Virus record (IMG/VR): IMGVR_UViG_3300032164_000047
Coordinates: 1-31,273 of that record
DNA: 31,273 bases
Direction: 5' to 3' (one strand)
Origin: a virus
A program made the position numbers and the translations under genes. Below the pieces are notes generated by a model. It was not told the DNA's origin, made no database searches, and saw only the letters and a list, made by a program, of their open reading frames with translations. Shown here piece after piece: positions 24,477 through 30,705 of this stretch; positions within the stretch are counted from its first letter, which is position 1, and every line of letters begins with the position of its first letter.

Positions 24477-24758
24477 TTAGAACCATTCCTTGCCCGGTTG
24501 GCATCGTTCGCTGCCGCACGTCGGGCGACAGCGATTGTTACGGGCTGGCACCAAAACCGTGCCATCCACACCGTGTCGGTGCGTCTCCAGCGTATCCTCG
24601 ATGTCCTGTTGCTTCTCGTGGGTTCTGCCTGCGACTTCTTGTCCCTGCCTGATGACAGTGCGAAGCCGTTCGACTTTCTCGGCATCCGTTATTTCGGACC
24701 ACGGCAAGCGGTCCCTCGAAACTTCCTTCGTCCTGATGTCTGCCTTCAACTCGTTCAT
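24477..24758 (-). CDS. small charged protein, unknown
   Basis: 93 residues from ATG at 24758 (AAAGGAGAACTGAC). Very rich in Lys, Arg, Glu and Asp. An N-terminal helical region (SEITDAEKVERLRTVIRQGQ) is followed by a Cys-rich end (CRPTCGSERCQPGKEWF). That tail, with three Cys, may bind zinc. It follows a 68-base gap containing an inverted repeat. The family is not recognised. Confidence 0.5.
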   Translation of the reverse strand: MNELKADIRTKEVSRDRLPWSEITDAEKVERLRTVIRQGQEVAGRTHEKQQDIEDTLETHRHGVDGTVLVPARNNRCRPTCGSERCQPGKEWF

Positions 24759-24786
24759 GTCAGTTCTCCTTTCCCCTGTTGTTGTT

Positions 24787-24817
24787 GCTGGCCGGGACGG
24801 GGAAACGCCCAACCAGC
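24787..24817 (-). other. inverted repeat with wobble pairs in a gene gap
   Basis: GCTGGTTGGG / CCCGGCCAGC on the minus strand (10 pairs including two G-T, 11-base loop) in the gap between 24758 and 24827. It is not followed by a T-run. A weak terminator, processing site or operator are all possible. Confidence 0.35.
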
Positions 24818-24826
24818 AAATGCTGC

Positions 24827-25078
24827 CTACTCCGCTTCTCTCCGAGGCAGATTTGTCGCGTTGGAACGACGATGCTCCCGACGAATCAACCGGATCTCGG
24901 TCAGTATCTCGCGGGCCATGTCGGTTACGCCGTTGCCCTCGGATTTCGCGCCCTTCATCTGTGCGCCGGGTCCGGGGATTCGGGGCCAGCGCGGGTCATA
25001 CGTCGGCCCGAACGCGGCGATGTTCTCGCGGCACAACTTGGCGATTCGCGCCAGCGCCTTCTTGCAGTCTCGGTTCAT
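24827..25078 (-). CDS. small basic protein, unknown
   Basis: 83 residues (MNRDCKKALARIAKLCRENI). Basic helices at both ends (CKKALARIAKLCREN and REILTEIRLIRREHRR) flank a Pro/Gly-rich loop (GPTYDPRWPRIPGPG). AGGAGGACGC precedes the ATG, which overlaps the previous stop (ATGA). A nucleic-acid-binding role would suit the charge. The family is not recognised. Confidence 0.5.
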   Translation of the reverse strand: MNRDCKKALARIAKLCRENIAAFGPTYDPRWPRIPGPGAQMKGAKSEGNGVTDMAREILTEIRLIRREHRRSNATNLPRREAE

Positions 25079-25449
25079 GCGTCCTCCTGATTCAGAGTTC
25101 CAACATCGGCCTGCACGCTATCGGCGCTCCGCGCCTCAACGTGAGGCCATGCGTTCGGTCTATCGTAAGCGTTACTGAACCTGCAATCGGCCCAGAACTC
25201 GGCCTCGGTCTTGAACGGATACCAGCCGCCGCCACTCCGTCCGCCGCGTCCGAATCCAGTCCAGCGGATCGCCACTCCTTGCAGTGCGCCGTCATCCTCT
25301 GGGTGTCCTCGAAAAGCCACGGCCTTCACCAGAAAACCGGAACTGAATCCGGCAAACTGGTAGCGCCGTCCTCGCGCCAATGGAGACTGAACCAGTGCAG
25401 GCACCGTACTGTCGGCCCGGCGCGCGCCGTTTGCGTTGTCAGTCGTCAT
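25075..25449 (-). CDS. phage protein of unknown function
   Basis: 124 residues from ATG at 25449. The start overlaps the previous gene by 11 bases, and the reading frame is also open upstream, where no suitable start with a ribosome site is found. The sequence is aromatic and Gly-rich (RYQFAGFSSGFLVKAVAFRG, RGGRSGGGWYPFKTEAEFWA), with a short acidic end. No domain is recognised. It sits within the accessory run. Confidence 0.5.
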   Translation of the reverse strand: MTTDNANGARRADSTVPALVQSPLARGRRYQFAGFSSGFLVKAVAFRGHPEDDGALQGVAIRWTGFGRGGRSGGGWYPFKTEAEFWADCRFSNAYDRPNAWPHVEARSADSVQADVGTLNQEDA

Positions 25450-25699
25450 TTCGGGCCTCCAGTCCGGTGCTGCTTTTGTTCGGCCTACCGCACGTCGGGC
25501 ACTTCGCAGGCGGAGCCTGCTTGACCTCGCCAACGGAGTTGCGCGACGGGTAAGTGTGCCCTGCGCTGCATCGGTCGTTTCCGTCCGGGCGGCGCTCGCG
25601 GATGATGCCATTCGCGCCACAGATCGGGCAGAATCCATAGGGGGCCGAACAAGCCGGTGCAGAACTACCGGCGGCCCGCGTTGCGTTTCTCTCAGTCAT
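25439..25699 (-). CDS. double zinc-ribbon-like small protein
   Basis: 86 residues from ATG at 25699, joined by ATGA to the Lar-like gene. FCPICGANGIIRERRPDGND and CSAGHTYP are followed by KCPTCGRPN, giving two CxxC knuckles about 40 residues apart. A compact zinc-bound fold is likely. No named family fits with confidence. A regulator or accessory host-takeover protein is plausible but unproven. Confidence 0.55.
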   Translation of the reverse strand: MTERNATRAAGSSAPACSAPYGFCPICGANGIIRERRPDGNDRCSAGHTYPSRNSVGEVKQAPPAKCPTCGRPNKSSTGLEARNDD

Positions 25700-25908
25700 A
25701 CGGTCTCCTTGTGGGCCGCCGGAGTCTGACCGGCAGCGTTGGCGTGACTCTGATTCCAGTACCACCGTGCCCGCTCTTCCGTGTCACAACGCGGCCCGGT
25801 CGCCCGGCACACCTCGCAGACGACGTACCATTCGCCCGCGCAGTATTCTTCGACGCGCTGATGCGCCGGATCGCACCGGCAGAACGGGCAATTGGTGCCT
25901 TTCATCTC
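25696..25908 (-). CDS. Lar-like restriction-alleviation family protein
   Basis: 70 residues from ATG at 25908. CPFCRCDPAH is followed by WYVVCEVCRATGP and then a WYWN motif. This CxxC-CxxC-RATGP-WN pattern is that of the Lar-type restriction-alleviation family (Pfam PF14354), whose founder in the Rac prophage reduces type I restriction. The ribosome site is GGGAGGCT, with GGGGAG overlapping close to the ATG. The pattern is good and the function inferred from family. The reading frame is open upstream into a repeated sequence, which is not part of this gene. Confidence 0.7.
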   Translation of the reverse strand, partial: EMKGTNCPFCRCDPAHQRVEEYCAGEWYVVCEVCRATGPRCDTEERARWYWNQSHANAAGQTPAAHKETV

Positions 25909-25960
25909 CCCAGCCTCCCTTCCTTCCTTCCATGGATTCTCTATGATCTCCCGTAGCTTC

Positions 25961-26014
25961 TTCGTTCCATCGGTCTCCTTGCTATGCGTCGTAACGCATA
26001 TTGCGCTGTTGGCA
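25961..26014 (-). repeat. copy 2 of the dam/ninG junction repeat (scar)
   Basis: 25961-25995 matches 27532-27566 in 34 of 35 bases, with weaker similarity continuing to about 26014. It carries the same ribosome site and ATG GAA CGA start (minus strand), but here the frame stops after nine codons. In the other frame it reads SAICVTTHSKETDGT against AIAVTTHSKETDGTN at the dam end, so it looks like a residue of a duplicated or recombined junction. Confidence 0.8.
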
Positions 26015-26422
26015 ATGAAGATTATGAAAGAGTCCATAAGAGCAACCCTCCGAGAACAACGTAAATCCCTGATAGTTGGATCATTAGCATATCTGCTAAC
26101 CGCATCCCTCGCGGCAATAGGGACCGCTTTGCCTTCTGGATGGCTGAGCACGTTGCCATCGAAGCCAATCCTACTACTGCTGGCACTATCCATTCTGCTG
26201 AACATATTGGTAACATGCTGGATTTACCTCCTTCTGCGTGAAGACAAACTGACTCTGCGCGATGCCGTGTATTGGGACAAGGCACACCAACCACACTGCC
26301 CAGCGTGTAAATCCCCAATATCGTTTCGCGGACTCAACGACGACAACACGACCTCCTATTTCTGTGTTCAATGCAAGTCCTTCGTGAAGGCGACTGGACT
26401 ACATCCGGTAGATGGGAAATGA
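26015..26422 (+). CDS. two-helix membrane protein with zinc ribbon, opposite strand
   Basis: 135 residues on the plus strand from ATG at 26015 (a second ATG at 26024 is also possible). The membrane segments are about 18-38 (LIVGSLAYLLTASLAAIGTA) and 51-74 (PILLLLALSILLNILVTCWI). A C-terminal ribbon follows: YWDKAHQPHCPAC, then FCVQC (Cys 95, 98, 117, 120). It is the only convincing plus-strand gene, less GC-biased in its codons than its neighbours, and lies just beyond a repeat scar. Its 3' end runs convergently into the DUF551 gene by 55 bases. It has the form of an independently transcribed cargo gene (moron), possibly for defence, superinfection exclusion or host modification. No clear promoter is seen. 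Confidence 0.65.
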   Translation: MKIMKESIRATLREQRKSLIVGSLAYLLTASLAAIGTALPSGWLSTLPSKPILLLLALSILLNILVTCWIYLLLREDKLTLRDAVYWDKAHQPHCPACKSPISFRGLNDDNTTSYFCVQCKSFVKATGLHPVDGK

Positions 26423-26685
26423 GAATTGCCAACCAGAGGCCGGACGGTATCGCGTACCCGCGAACCGTCAGCCTCGGCGTTCGGCATATCAGGAAGCGGC
26501 ATCCACCAATGCGGTTGTCTCGCTCGGTCACGCGACTTGCTGAATGGATCCCACGTTGTCCAGTATGGACGCGGCCTTTTTGTGTATTTGTCCGCATACC
26601 ACTGAGCTATTTCCACTCGCGTACCCATTACGCAAAGGATGCGCGTTTCATCCTTCGGTGCAGTCTCAATCGGTTGCCAGTTCAT
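26368..26685 (-). CDS. DUF551 family protein
   Basis: 105 residues. MNWQPIETAPKDETRIL and QPHWWMPLPDMP are the beginning and end patterns of DUF551, a family found almost solely in phages and prophages and of unknown function. GGAGGATCGACA precedes the ATG. DUF551 proteins normally end soon after the WMPLP motif, but here about 38 more residues follow (to KDLH) and overlap the plus-strand membrane gene by 55 bases. That suggests the 3' end was altered when the plus-strand gene arrived, which is inference. Confidence 0.75.
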   Translation of the reverse strand: MNWQPIETAPKDETRILCVMGTRVEIAQWYADKYTKRPRPYWTTWDPFSKSRDRARQPHWWMPLPDMPNAEADGSRVRDTVRPLVGNSHFPSTGCSPVAFTKDLH

Positions 26686-26700
26686 TGTCGATCCTCCGTA

Positions 26701-26874
26701 TTACTTCAGCAGAAACAACTTCGCCGCAATCGCAACCCAGCCCGTTACAAGGCTCACATAAGCCAGCACCCTAAGCACCGTCTGCCACCGCAAGACTTTA
26801 CACGCCACGGCCAGCATGATAGGCGCAAGCATCCAGCCGACCCCAAGCGCGACCTGAAAGACCAGCAGTTTCAT
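26701..26874 (-). CDS. small two-helix membrane protein (holin-like candidate)
   Basis: 57 residues from ATG at 26874, overlapping the previous stop by ATGA. Two hydrophobic helices (residues about 3-26 and 32-55) are joined by a short basic turn (KVLRWQTVL), and a single Lys follows at the end. The size and topology resemble small holins or superinfection-exclusion peptides. No lysis gene adjoins, so the role is unknown. Confidence 0.55.
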   Translation of the reverse strand: MKLLVFQVALGVGWMLAPIMLAVACKVLRWQTVLRVLAYVSLVTGWVAIAAKLFLLK

Positions 26875-26957
26875 ATCTTCGGCCCCCTGAACCACTCCCA
26901 CAGCGCGGGAAGCATTGCCGTGACTGCCGCCGCCAGTAAGACGAGCGTGAGTTTCAT
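26871..26957 (-). CDS. 28-residue membrane peptide
   Basis: A short frame of 28 residues (MKLTLVLLAAAVTAMLPALW...GPKI) whose start overlaps the stop of the NinG-like gene (ATGA) and whose stop overlaps the start of the 57-residue membrane gene (ATGA). GGGGGAGCCGAA lies in front of the ATG. It has one hydrophobic helix (residues 2-20) and a short polar tail. The exact couplings at both ends make it likely to be translated. A pair of small membrane peptides in tandem may act together. Confidence 0.5.
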   Translation of the reverse strand: MKLTLVLLAAAVTAMLPALWEWFRGPKI

Positions 26958-27541
26958 TTCGGCTCCCCCGCTTTTTCTGGATTGCAGATTGCGCAACCCT
27001 CCCCCGTCATGCGCTGGTTGAACGTGCATTTGCATAGAGGCACAACTTGTCCGCGCAGTTGCGCCAGCGCAATCTTTGTTTCCTCAATCAGCATTTCCAG
27101 TTGCCCGCCATGCCACAGCTTTGACTCCGTGCCTTCCCGGCGCAGTGCTTCCCATCGTTCCATGCCGTACTTGTTGATATACCACGCGACGTAGGGCCAC
27201 TGGTCTACCGTGTACTTGAACCTGAAATGCTGGCCGCCGTGTGTCACGTTGCATCTGTGGCAATTGCAGTGCAGGTTTCCATCTGGCCGCAGGTCAAAAC
27301 GAAGAGCCGACACGGTACGAGACAAAAGATGTCCACACTCCGCACTGGTCCAGTCTCCCTTCGTCCATGTAGGATTTCGTGTTCCGCAGATAACGCAGGT
27401 GTAGTCATCGCGCAGTCGGACGTACTGCGAGCAGAGCGTGTCCAGTTCCCGCTTGAGTTTCTTAATCGGCTCGTCGCTCAGGGACTTGAGGCTGTTGGTG
27501 CGCTTCAACCCGGTCTTACGCTTTAGCGGTGTTCGTTCCAT
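26954..27541 (-). CDS. NinG/Rap-like recombination nuclease
   Basis: 195 residues. A basic start (MERTPLKRKTGLKRTNSLKS), then YVRLRDDYTCVICGT, AECGHLLSRTVSALRFD and NLHCNCHRCNVTHGGQ, is the pattern of phage NinG (Rap, PF05766), a Holliday-junction and branched-DNA nuclease that aids recombination in lambda. Cys 49/52, His 71 and Cys 92/94/97 are present. AAGGAGACCG gives a ribosome site inside the end of the dam gene, which this gene overlaps by 26 bases. The length is close to that of NinG proteins. Confidence 0.75.
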   Translation of the reverse strand: MERTPLKRKTGLKRTNSLKSLSDEPIKKLKRELDTLCSQYVRLRDDYTCVICGTRNPTWTKGDWTSAECGHLLSRTVSALRFDLRPDGNLHCNCHRCNVTHGGQHFRFKYTVDQWPYVAWYINKYGMERWEALRREGTESKLWHGGQLEMLIEETKIALAQLRGQVVPLCKCTFNQRMTGEGCAICNPEKAGEPK

Positions 27542-28118
27542 CGGTCTCCTTGCTATGCGTCGTGACGGCTATTGCCATGTTCGGCAGAAGGATGAACGCC
27601 GCGATGTGGCGTCCAGTCCCTTTGCCCTTCGATCCGTCCTCAGTTGCCCGCCAGCGCACGTCCCCGAGGTTTCGGACGTTCACCGCTCCCGTGCTCTTGA
27701 GCATCATCAGCACCCACTTGTCCACGGGATAGACCACCACCGAGAGTTTGCCCTTGGCTTGCTCCTCGATGGCTTTCCGCATCCATGCGGTCGGGCCTTT
27801 CTTCTTGCCCATGTGCATGATGGATCCGAAGGGCGGATTTACCCAGTTGCGCTGTCCCCATTCGCACGTCAGCCCGTCGAAGTTGTCAGGCTTCGGGCAT
27901 GGGCACGGGTCGAAGTCGAACGGACCGTAGTCGGCCATCAGTTGAGTTATCGCGGGTTCATCCCACGGAGTCAGCCAGTAGTGTTTCCCGTCCTGCCCGT
28001 TCCCCTTGTGGAACTTGTTCATGGCGGGCGGAAGCTGCGATTGATGCGCCACAACGGCCGAACCAGTCGCTGCACACAACGGAGGCCCGGCGAGCGTTTC
28101 AGTGGATTCGAGAGTCAT
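27516..28118 (-). CDS. dam: phage Dam-type DNA N6-adenine methyltransferase
   Basis: 200 residues from ATG at 28118, which overlaps the methyltransferase stop (ATGA). YWLTPWDEPAI, FDFDPCP and NWVNPPFGS (motif NPPF at 94-97, the adenine-methyltransferase DPPY-type site) match the phage Dam family (PF05869). It transfers methyl from S-adenosylmethionine to adenine in DNA and may protect phage DNA from restriction. The last 26 bases overlap the NinG-like gene. The end, AIAVTTHSKETDGTN, is repeated at 25961-26014. Confidence 0.85.
   Translation of the reverse strand: MTLESTETLAGPPLCAATGSAVVAHQSQLPPAMNKFHKGNGQDGKHYWLTPWDEPAITQLMADYGPFDFDPCPCPKPDNFDGLTCEWGQRNWVNPPFGSIMHMGKKKGPTAWMRKAIEEQAKGKLSVVVYPVDKWVLMMLKSTGAVNVRNLGDVRWRATEDGSKGKGTGRHIAAFILLPNMAIAVTTHSKETDGTNTAKA
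27532..27566 (-). repeat. copy 1 of the dam/ninG junction repeat
   Basis: 35 bases spanning the end of dam and the ribosome site and start codon of the NinG-like gene. 34 of 35 bases match 25961-25995. Confidence 0.8.
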
Positions 28119-29887
28119 TGGGTCGGTCCTCCGTGTGTGAGCTTGTTGTTGGCCATCATACCCGCGATCCACGCCGACACATTGACGCAGACCGCATTCC
28201 CGAGCATCTTGTAGCGGTTGCTGTCGGAGAAGCCCGCCGTGTAATCTGGACTCCACCAGCGGCCAAGTTCGTCTTGCCATGCTCCAGGGTCGGTTGGATC
28301 GCATCTCCACTGAAAGCCCTGCAACCGCTCACAACATCGAGGCGTCAATCTTCTAACCTGCATAGCGGACTGTGCTGGTTGCGCTTGAACATGAGCGGGT
28401 CGCCGTACTTCTTGAAGCGCTGATAGTGCTTCTCGCAGTATCCAAGTCCCTTCTGCGGTTTTCCACACACCTTGCACGGCTCGCGTTTCTGGTGAATCAT
28501 GTTGTGGCACGAACGGCAAATCCGCAGAAGGTTCTCTGGCGTGTTGTTGTTCGTGTTCTTGTCCTTGTGGTGGACATCCCGCGCTGCGTCCCGCCCGCAC
28601 AATTCGCACGGCCCTTTGTCTTTCCTTTTCCTCGCCCTGGTCCTGCCGTTGCTCGGATTCGTTTCCGGTAAATGCTTCTCCATCCATCCCCGAACCATAC
28701 ACAGCCTGTCGCAATACTTCTGTCGGTTGAAATGCAGCAAGGAGAGAATCTCGCCATTCGACATACGCTTTCTCTCCATACGTTTTCCGCAATAGGCGCA
28801 GAATCGTTCCGGCGTCGGCTTCTGTGGCATTGGCATGACTAATCCTTTCTGTTATCGGTTGCAACAGCAAGGTATCAGTCTCGCGGGATTGTGTCAACGG
28901 TTTATTCTGCGTGACCGCCACCGGCACGGCCACCACGTCCATGCCGCGGTCGGCGCAAGGGCTGGAGTCATGCCGCGCCGCCAGCGTTCGGGCAACGTCG
29001 CCGCCAAACGCCACCGGAATCAGATGCCCCGCATCAACCGCCTGGTTGCAAGCGAATTTCCCCGCATCGTGTCCGGCTGGCCCGGTGTTGCATGACAACG
29101 ATCCAACCACCGGGATCACGCGCCCAGTGTATGCGTCCTGTCCGTTCAACCCGCCGCCGTTGTGCGCCCCGTCAGTCAGCGAGCCGCAGACGGCGGGTAA
29201 GGCAATCACCGGGTCTTGTCCTCGGCTTTCTCCGGTTCGCTCTGTGCCCCTGCCACTTGCTGCAAGGCATGGCGCAACGCTGTAGGTAGCTCCTTGCCCC
29301 GCTTCTCGGCGCGGCGCAGGATGCCCGCGCAGGCTTTCGCGGAGAGATAGTATTTCGGCGCAACGCTCGGCTCCAGAATCGAGGCGAGAGAACAGGCCGA
29401 AGACCCTTCTGCGGCGCTGGGCCACTCCGAGCCATTGAGCATCAAGCACTCGCCATGCTCCATGATACCCGATCCTGTCCATTTCCATGAGCACCCTTGC
29501 AAAGTCACGTCCCCCGTCGGAAGAGAGAAGTCCGGGAACATTCTCGAATAAGCAGTAAGCAGGCTTGATTTCATTGATTATCCTCGTCGCTTCATAGAAC
29601 AAACCGGAACGCCCTCCGGCCAGGCCCGCCCGTTTGCCGGCAACCGACAAATCTTGGCAGGGAAATCCGAACGTAATCACGTCGCACGGTGGCAGGTTAT
29701 GCGCCCCCGCCGTGCATACGTCATCTAGCGCAACCGCGTCCGGCCACTTCGCAGCCAGTAGTTTCCGGCAGTTGGCGTCCTTCTCCACGTGCGCCACCAC
29801 CCGAAACCCGGCCCGTTGAAAGCCGAGGTCAAAGCCGCCAATCCCGGCGAAAAGGGAGACTACAGAATGGCCAACCAGATGCTGCAC
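28115..29887 (-). CDS. DNA C5-cytosine methyltransferase
   Basis: 590 residues from GTG at 29887 (AAGGAGGCATAGA upstream). Motif I is SLFAGIGGFDLGF (11-23), motif IV GFPCQDLS (Cys 77 is the catalytic nucleophile), motif VI ENV (115-117), and motif VIII QRRRR (157-161). The target-recognition region is typical of phage enzymes (YSVAPCLAASGRGTERTGES and a Gly/Ala-rich loop). Motifs IX and X are LTPRCCERLQGF (514-525) and RYKMLGNAVCVNVSAWI (558-574). Methylation would protect phage DNA from restriction. Between residues 351 and 514 the gene also encodes an HNH protein in another frame. The enzyme frame there still reads as recognition-region sequence (GVWKTAEGTWILREALSALQ), so it appears intact. 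Confidence 0.88.
   Translation of the reverse strand: MQHLVGHSVVSLFAGIGGFDLGFQRAGFRVVAHVEKDANCRKLLAAKWPDAVALDDVCTAGAHNLPPCDVITFGFPCQDLSVAGKRAGLAGGRSGLFYEATRIINEIKPAYCLFENVPGLLSSDGGRDFARVLMEMDRIGYHGAWRVLDAQWLGVAQRRRRVFGLFSRLDSGAERCAEILSLRESLRGHPAPRREAGQGATYSVAPCLAASGRGTERTGESRGQDPVIALPAVCGSLTDGAHNGGGLNGQDAYTGRVIPVVGSLSCNTGPAGHDAGKFACNQAVDAGHLIPVAFGGDVARTLAARHDSSPCADRGMDVVAVPVAVTQNKPLTQSRETDTLLLQPITERISHANATEADAGTILRLLRKTYGEKAYVEWRDSLLAAFQPTEVLRQAVYGSGMDGEAFTGNESEQRQDQGEEKERQRAVRIVRAGRSAGCPPQGQEHEQQHAREPSADLPFVPQHDSPETRAVQGVWKTAEGTWILREALSALQEVRRPAHVQAQPAQSAMQVRRLTPRCCERLQGFQWRCDPTDPGAWQDELGRWWSPDYTAGFSDSNRYKMLGNAVCVNVSAWIAGMMANNKLTHGGPTQ
28345..28836 (-). CDS. HNH endonuclease nested inside the methyltransferase gene
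   Basis: 163 residues in the +1 frame relative to the methyltransferase. RFCAYCGKRM near the start, then CELCGRDAARDVHHKDKNTN and LLRICRSCHNMIH (His 89/90, Asn 97/98, His 111/115), form the HNH zinc-ribbon nuclease core. A third ribbon, CKVCGKPQKGLGYCEKHYQR, follows. AAAGGA lies seven bases before the ATG and a sigma70-like promoter lies at 28869-28897. It covers exactly residues 351-514 of the methyltransferase, ending at motif IX. Small HNH proteins nick or cut DNA and often act as homing enzymes. Here both frames look functional. Confidence 0.8.
   Translation of the reverse strand: MPMPQKPTPERFCAYCGKRMERKRMSNGEILSLLHFNRQKYCDRLCMVRGWMEKHLPETNPSNGRTRARKRKDKGPCELCGRDAARDVHHKDKNTNNNTPENLLRICRSCHNMIHQKREPCKVCGKPQKGLGYCEKHYQRFKKYGDPLMFKRNQHSPLCRLED
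28869..28897 (-). promoter_or_regulatory. promoter of the nested HNH gene
   Basis: TTGACA (28892-28897), a 17-base spacer ending in TGA, and TACCTT (28869-28874) on the minus strand, followed by AAAGGA and the HNH ATG at 28836. All lie inside the methyltransferase gene. Confidence 0.5.
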
Positions 29888-29888
29888 T

Positions 29889-30086
29889 CTATGCCTCCTT
29901 CGCTTCGCTCACTCGGCAAGAGTGAGCATTGTCGTTGGAACGTTTCTGTTTGACACACATAACCCGGACTGTGGATTGAAACGCGCACTCATGCCACAAC
30001 TGGCACCCATCGGCGTAGTGTTCCATCGTGCATGGGCAGTGGTGGCAACACTGATACCAACCCGCTTTCTTGCATCGTACTTTCAT
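29889..30086 (-). CDS. Cys-rich zinc-binding small protein
   Basis: 65 residues (MKVRCKKAGWYQCCHHCPCT). CCHHCPC in the first 20 residues and further Cys (YADGCQLWHEC, MCVKQKR) make a zinc-bound fold likely. It overlaps the previous 28-residue frame by ATGA. The end of the gene (NDNAHSCRVSEAKEA) holds an 8-base-pair hairpin (GCTCACTC/GAGTGAGC) and the ribosome site of the methyltransferase. A near-copy of this end occurs at the cysteine-protease-like gene. The function is unknown. Confidence 0.55.
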   Translation of the reverse strand: MKVRCKKAGWYQCCHHCPCTMEHYADGCQLWHECAFQSTVRVMCVKQKRSNDNAHSCRVSEAKEA

Positions 30087-30169
30087 GGATTACCCGTTCC
30101 AACAACCACTTGCAAATCGATAGGTATGAGTTTCCAACCGGCAGGCACCGTACACTGTTCTGGTTTCAT
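30083..30169 (-). CDS. 28-residue peptide, truncated PAGWKL-type phage protein
   Basis: A short frame, MKPEQCTVPAGWKLIPIDLQ and eight more residues. It starts at an ATGA overlap with the 93-residue gene and stops at an ATGA overlap with the 65-residue gene. The opening PAGWKL-I-P resembles the N-terminus of a common small phage protein family that is normally much longer, so this is probably a remnant kept for coupling or a very short product. Confidence 0.45.
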   Translation of the reverse strand: MKPEQCTVPAGWKLIPIDLQVVVGTGNP

Positions 30170-30447
30170 TGCGCCAGTCTCCCTTCCGCGATCTGGTTAT
30201 TCAACTCCGCGATCTGGCCTTGCGCCGCCTTGAGCAAGCCTTCGAGCCTGCCGATTTCCTCAGTCGCCTGCTTCTGCGCCCGCAAGCAATTCCCAAGCCG
30301 CTCGTCTGCCAGCAGGAACGCCCGGAACAGCGAGGACCGGAACGTCATCCAGAACGGCGCCGACGGCGAAAGCAGGGTGTCGGCCATGAGCTTGCTGATC
30401 GCGGCTTCTACGATGTCGCGGGGTGTTAGTTCGGTGGACGTGTTCAT
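30166..30447 (-). CDS. small phage protein, unknown (helical)
   Basis: 93 residues (MNTSTELTPRDIVEAAISKL). The first 45 residues are mixed helix with a PFWMTFRSSLFRAFLLADER stretch. The second half is a coiled-coil-like helix (QATEEIGRLEGLLKAAQGQI then AELNNQIAEG). ATGA overlaps join it to both neighbours. No family is recognised. The coiled tail suggests an oligomeric or adaptor protein. Confidence 0.55.
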   Translation of the reverse strand: MNTSTELTPRDIVEAAISKLMADTLLSPSAPFWMTFRSSLFRAFLLADERLGNCLRAQKQATEEIGRLEGLLKAAQGQIAELNNQIAEGRLAQ

Positions 30448-30635
30448 ATCTTGCCTTCTTCCTTAGCCTTCAAGTAGCCGCGAACGGCCTTGCTCACTTC
30501 CTCGTTGTGCCAGTTCATGCGACACGCATCGGAATCAAATCGCTGGCTAGCCCTGACCTTCGTGAACGGTGCGCCACACCAAAGACACGCCGCCTGCATT
30601 TTGTCCTTTACCCTGAATCCCGTCGTGCCTCTCAT
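30444..30635 (-). CDS. zinc-finger-like small protein
   Basis: 63 residues. ACLWCGAPFTKVRASQRFDS is followed by DACRMNWHNEE, giving a CxxC plus a Cys-His pair, a compact zinc fold typical of small phage regulators. It is the first gene after the candidate promoter/operator at 30706-30736, with GGAG eight bases before the ATG. A shorter start (ATG at 30602) with AGGA is possible. It may be a regulatory or host-takeover gene. Confidence 0.55.
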   Translation of the reverse strand: MRGTTGFRVKDKMQAACLWCGAPFTKVRASQRFDSDACRMNWHNEEVSKAVRGYLKAKEEGKI

Positions 30636-30705
30636 ATCGTGTTCTCCGTGCCCAGTCTTGCGCCTGCGTTGCGATAACCCGCTGTCTTACCGTCTTTAGG
30701 TACAG

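Noticed and set aside
24416-24685. 89-residue basic minus-strand frame overlapping the 93-residue gene
   Set aside because: Arg/Ala/Ser-biased sequence typical of an out-of-frame reading of GC-rich DNA, crossing a hairpin. No ribosome site.
29206-29574. 122-residue minus-strand frame inside the methyltransferase
   Set aside because: No motif or ribosome site. It lies over conserved methyltransferase motifs, unlike the HNH frame, which has its own family signature.
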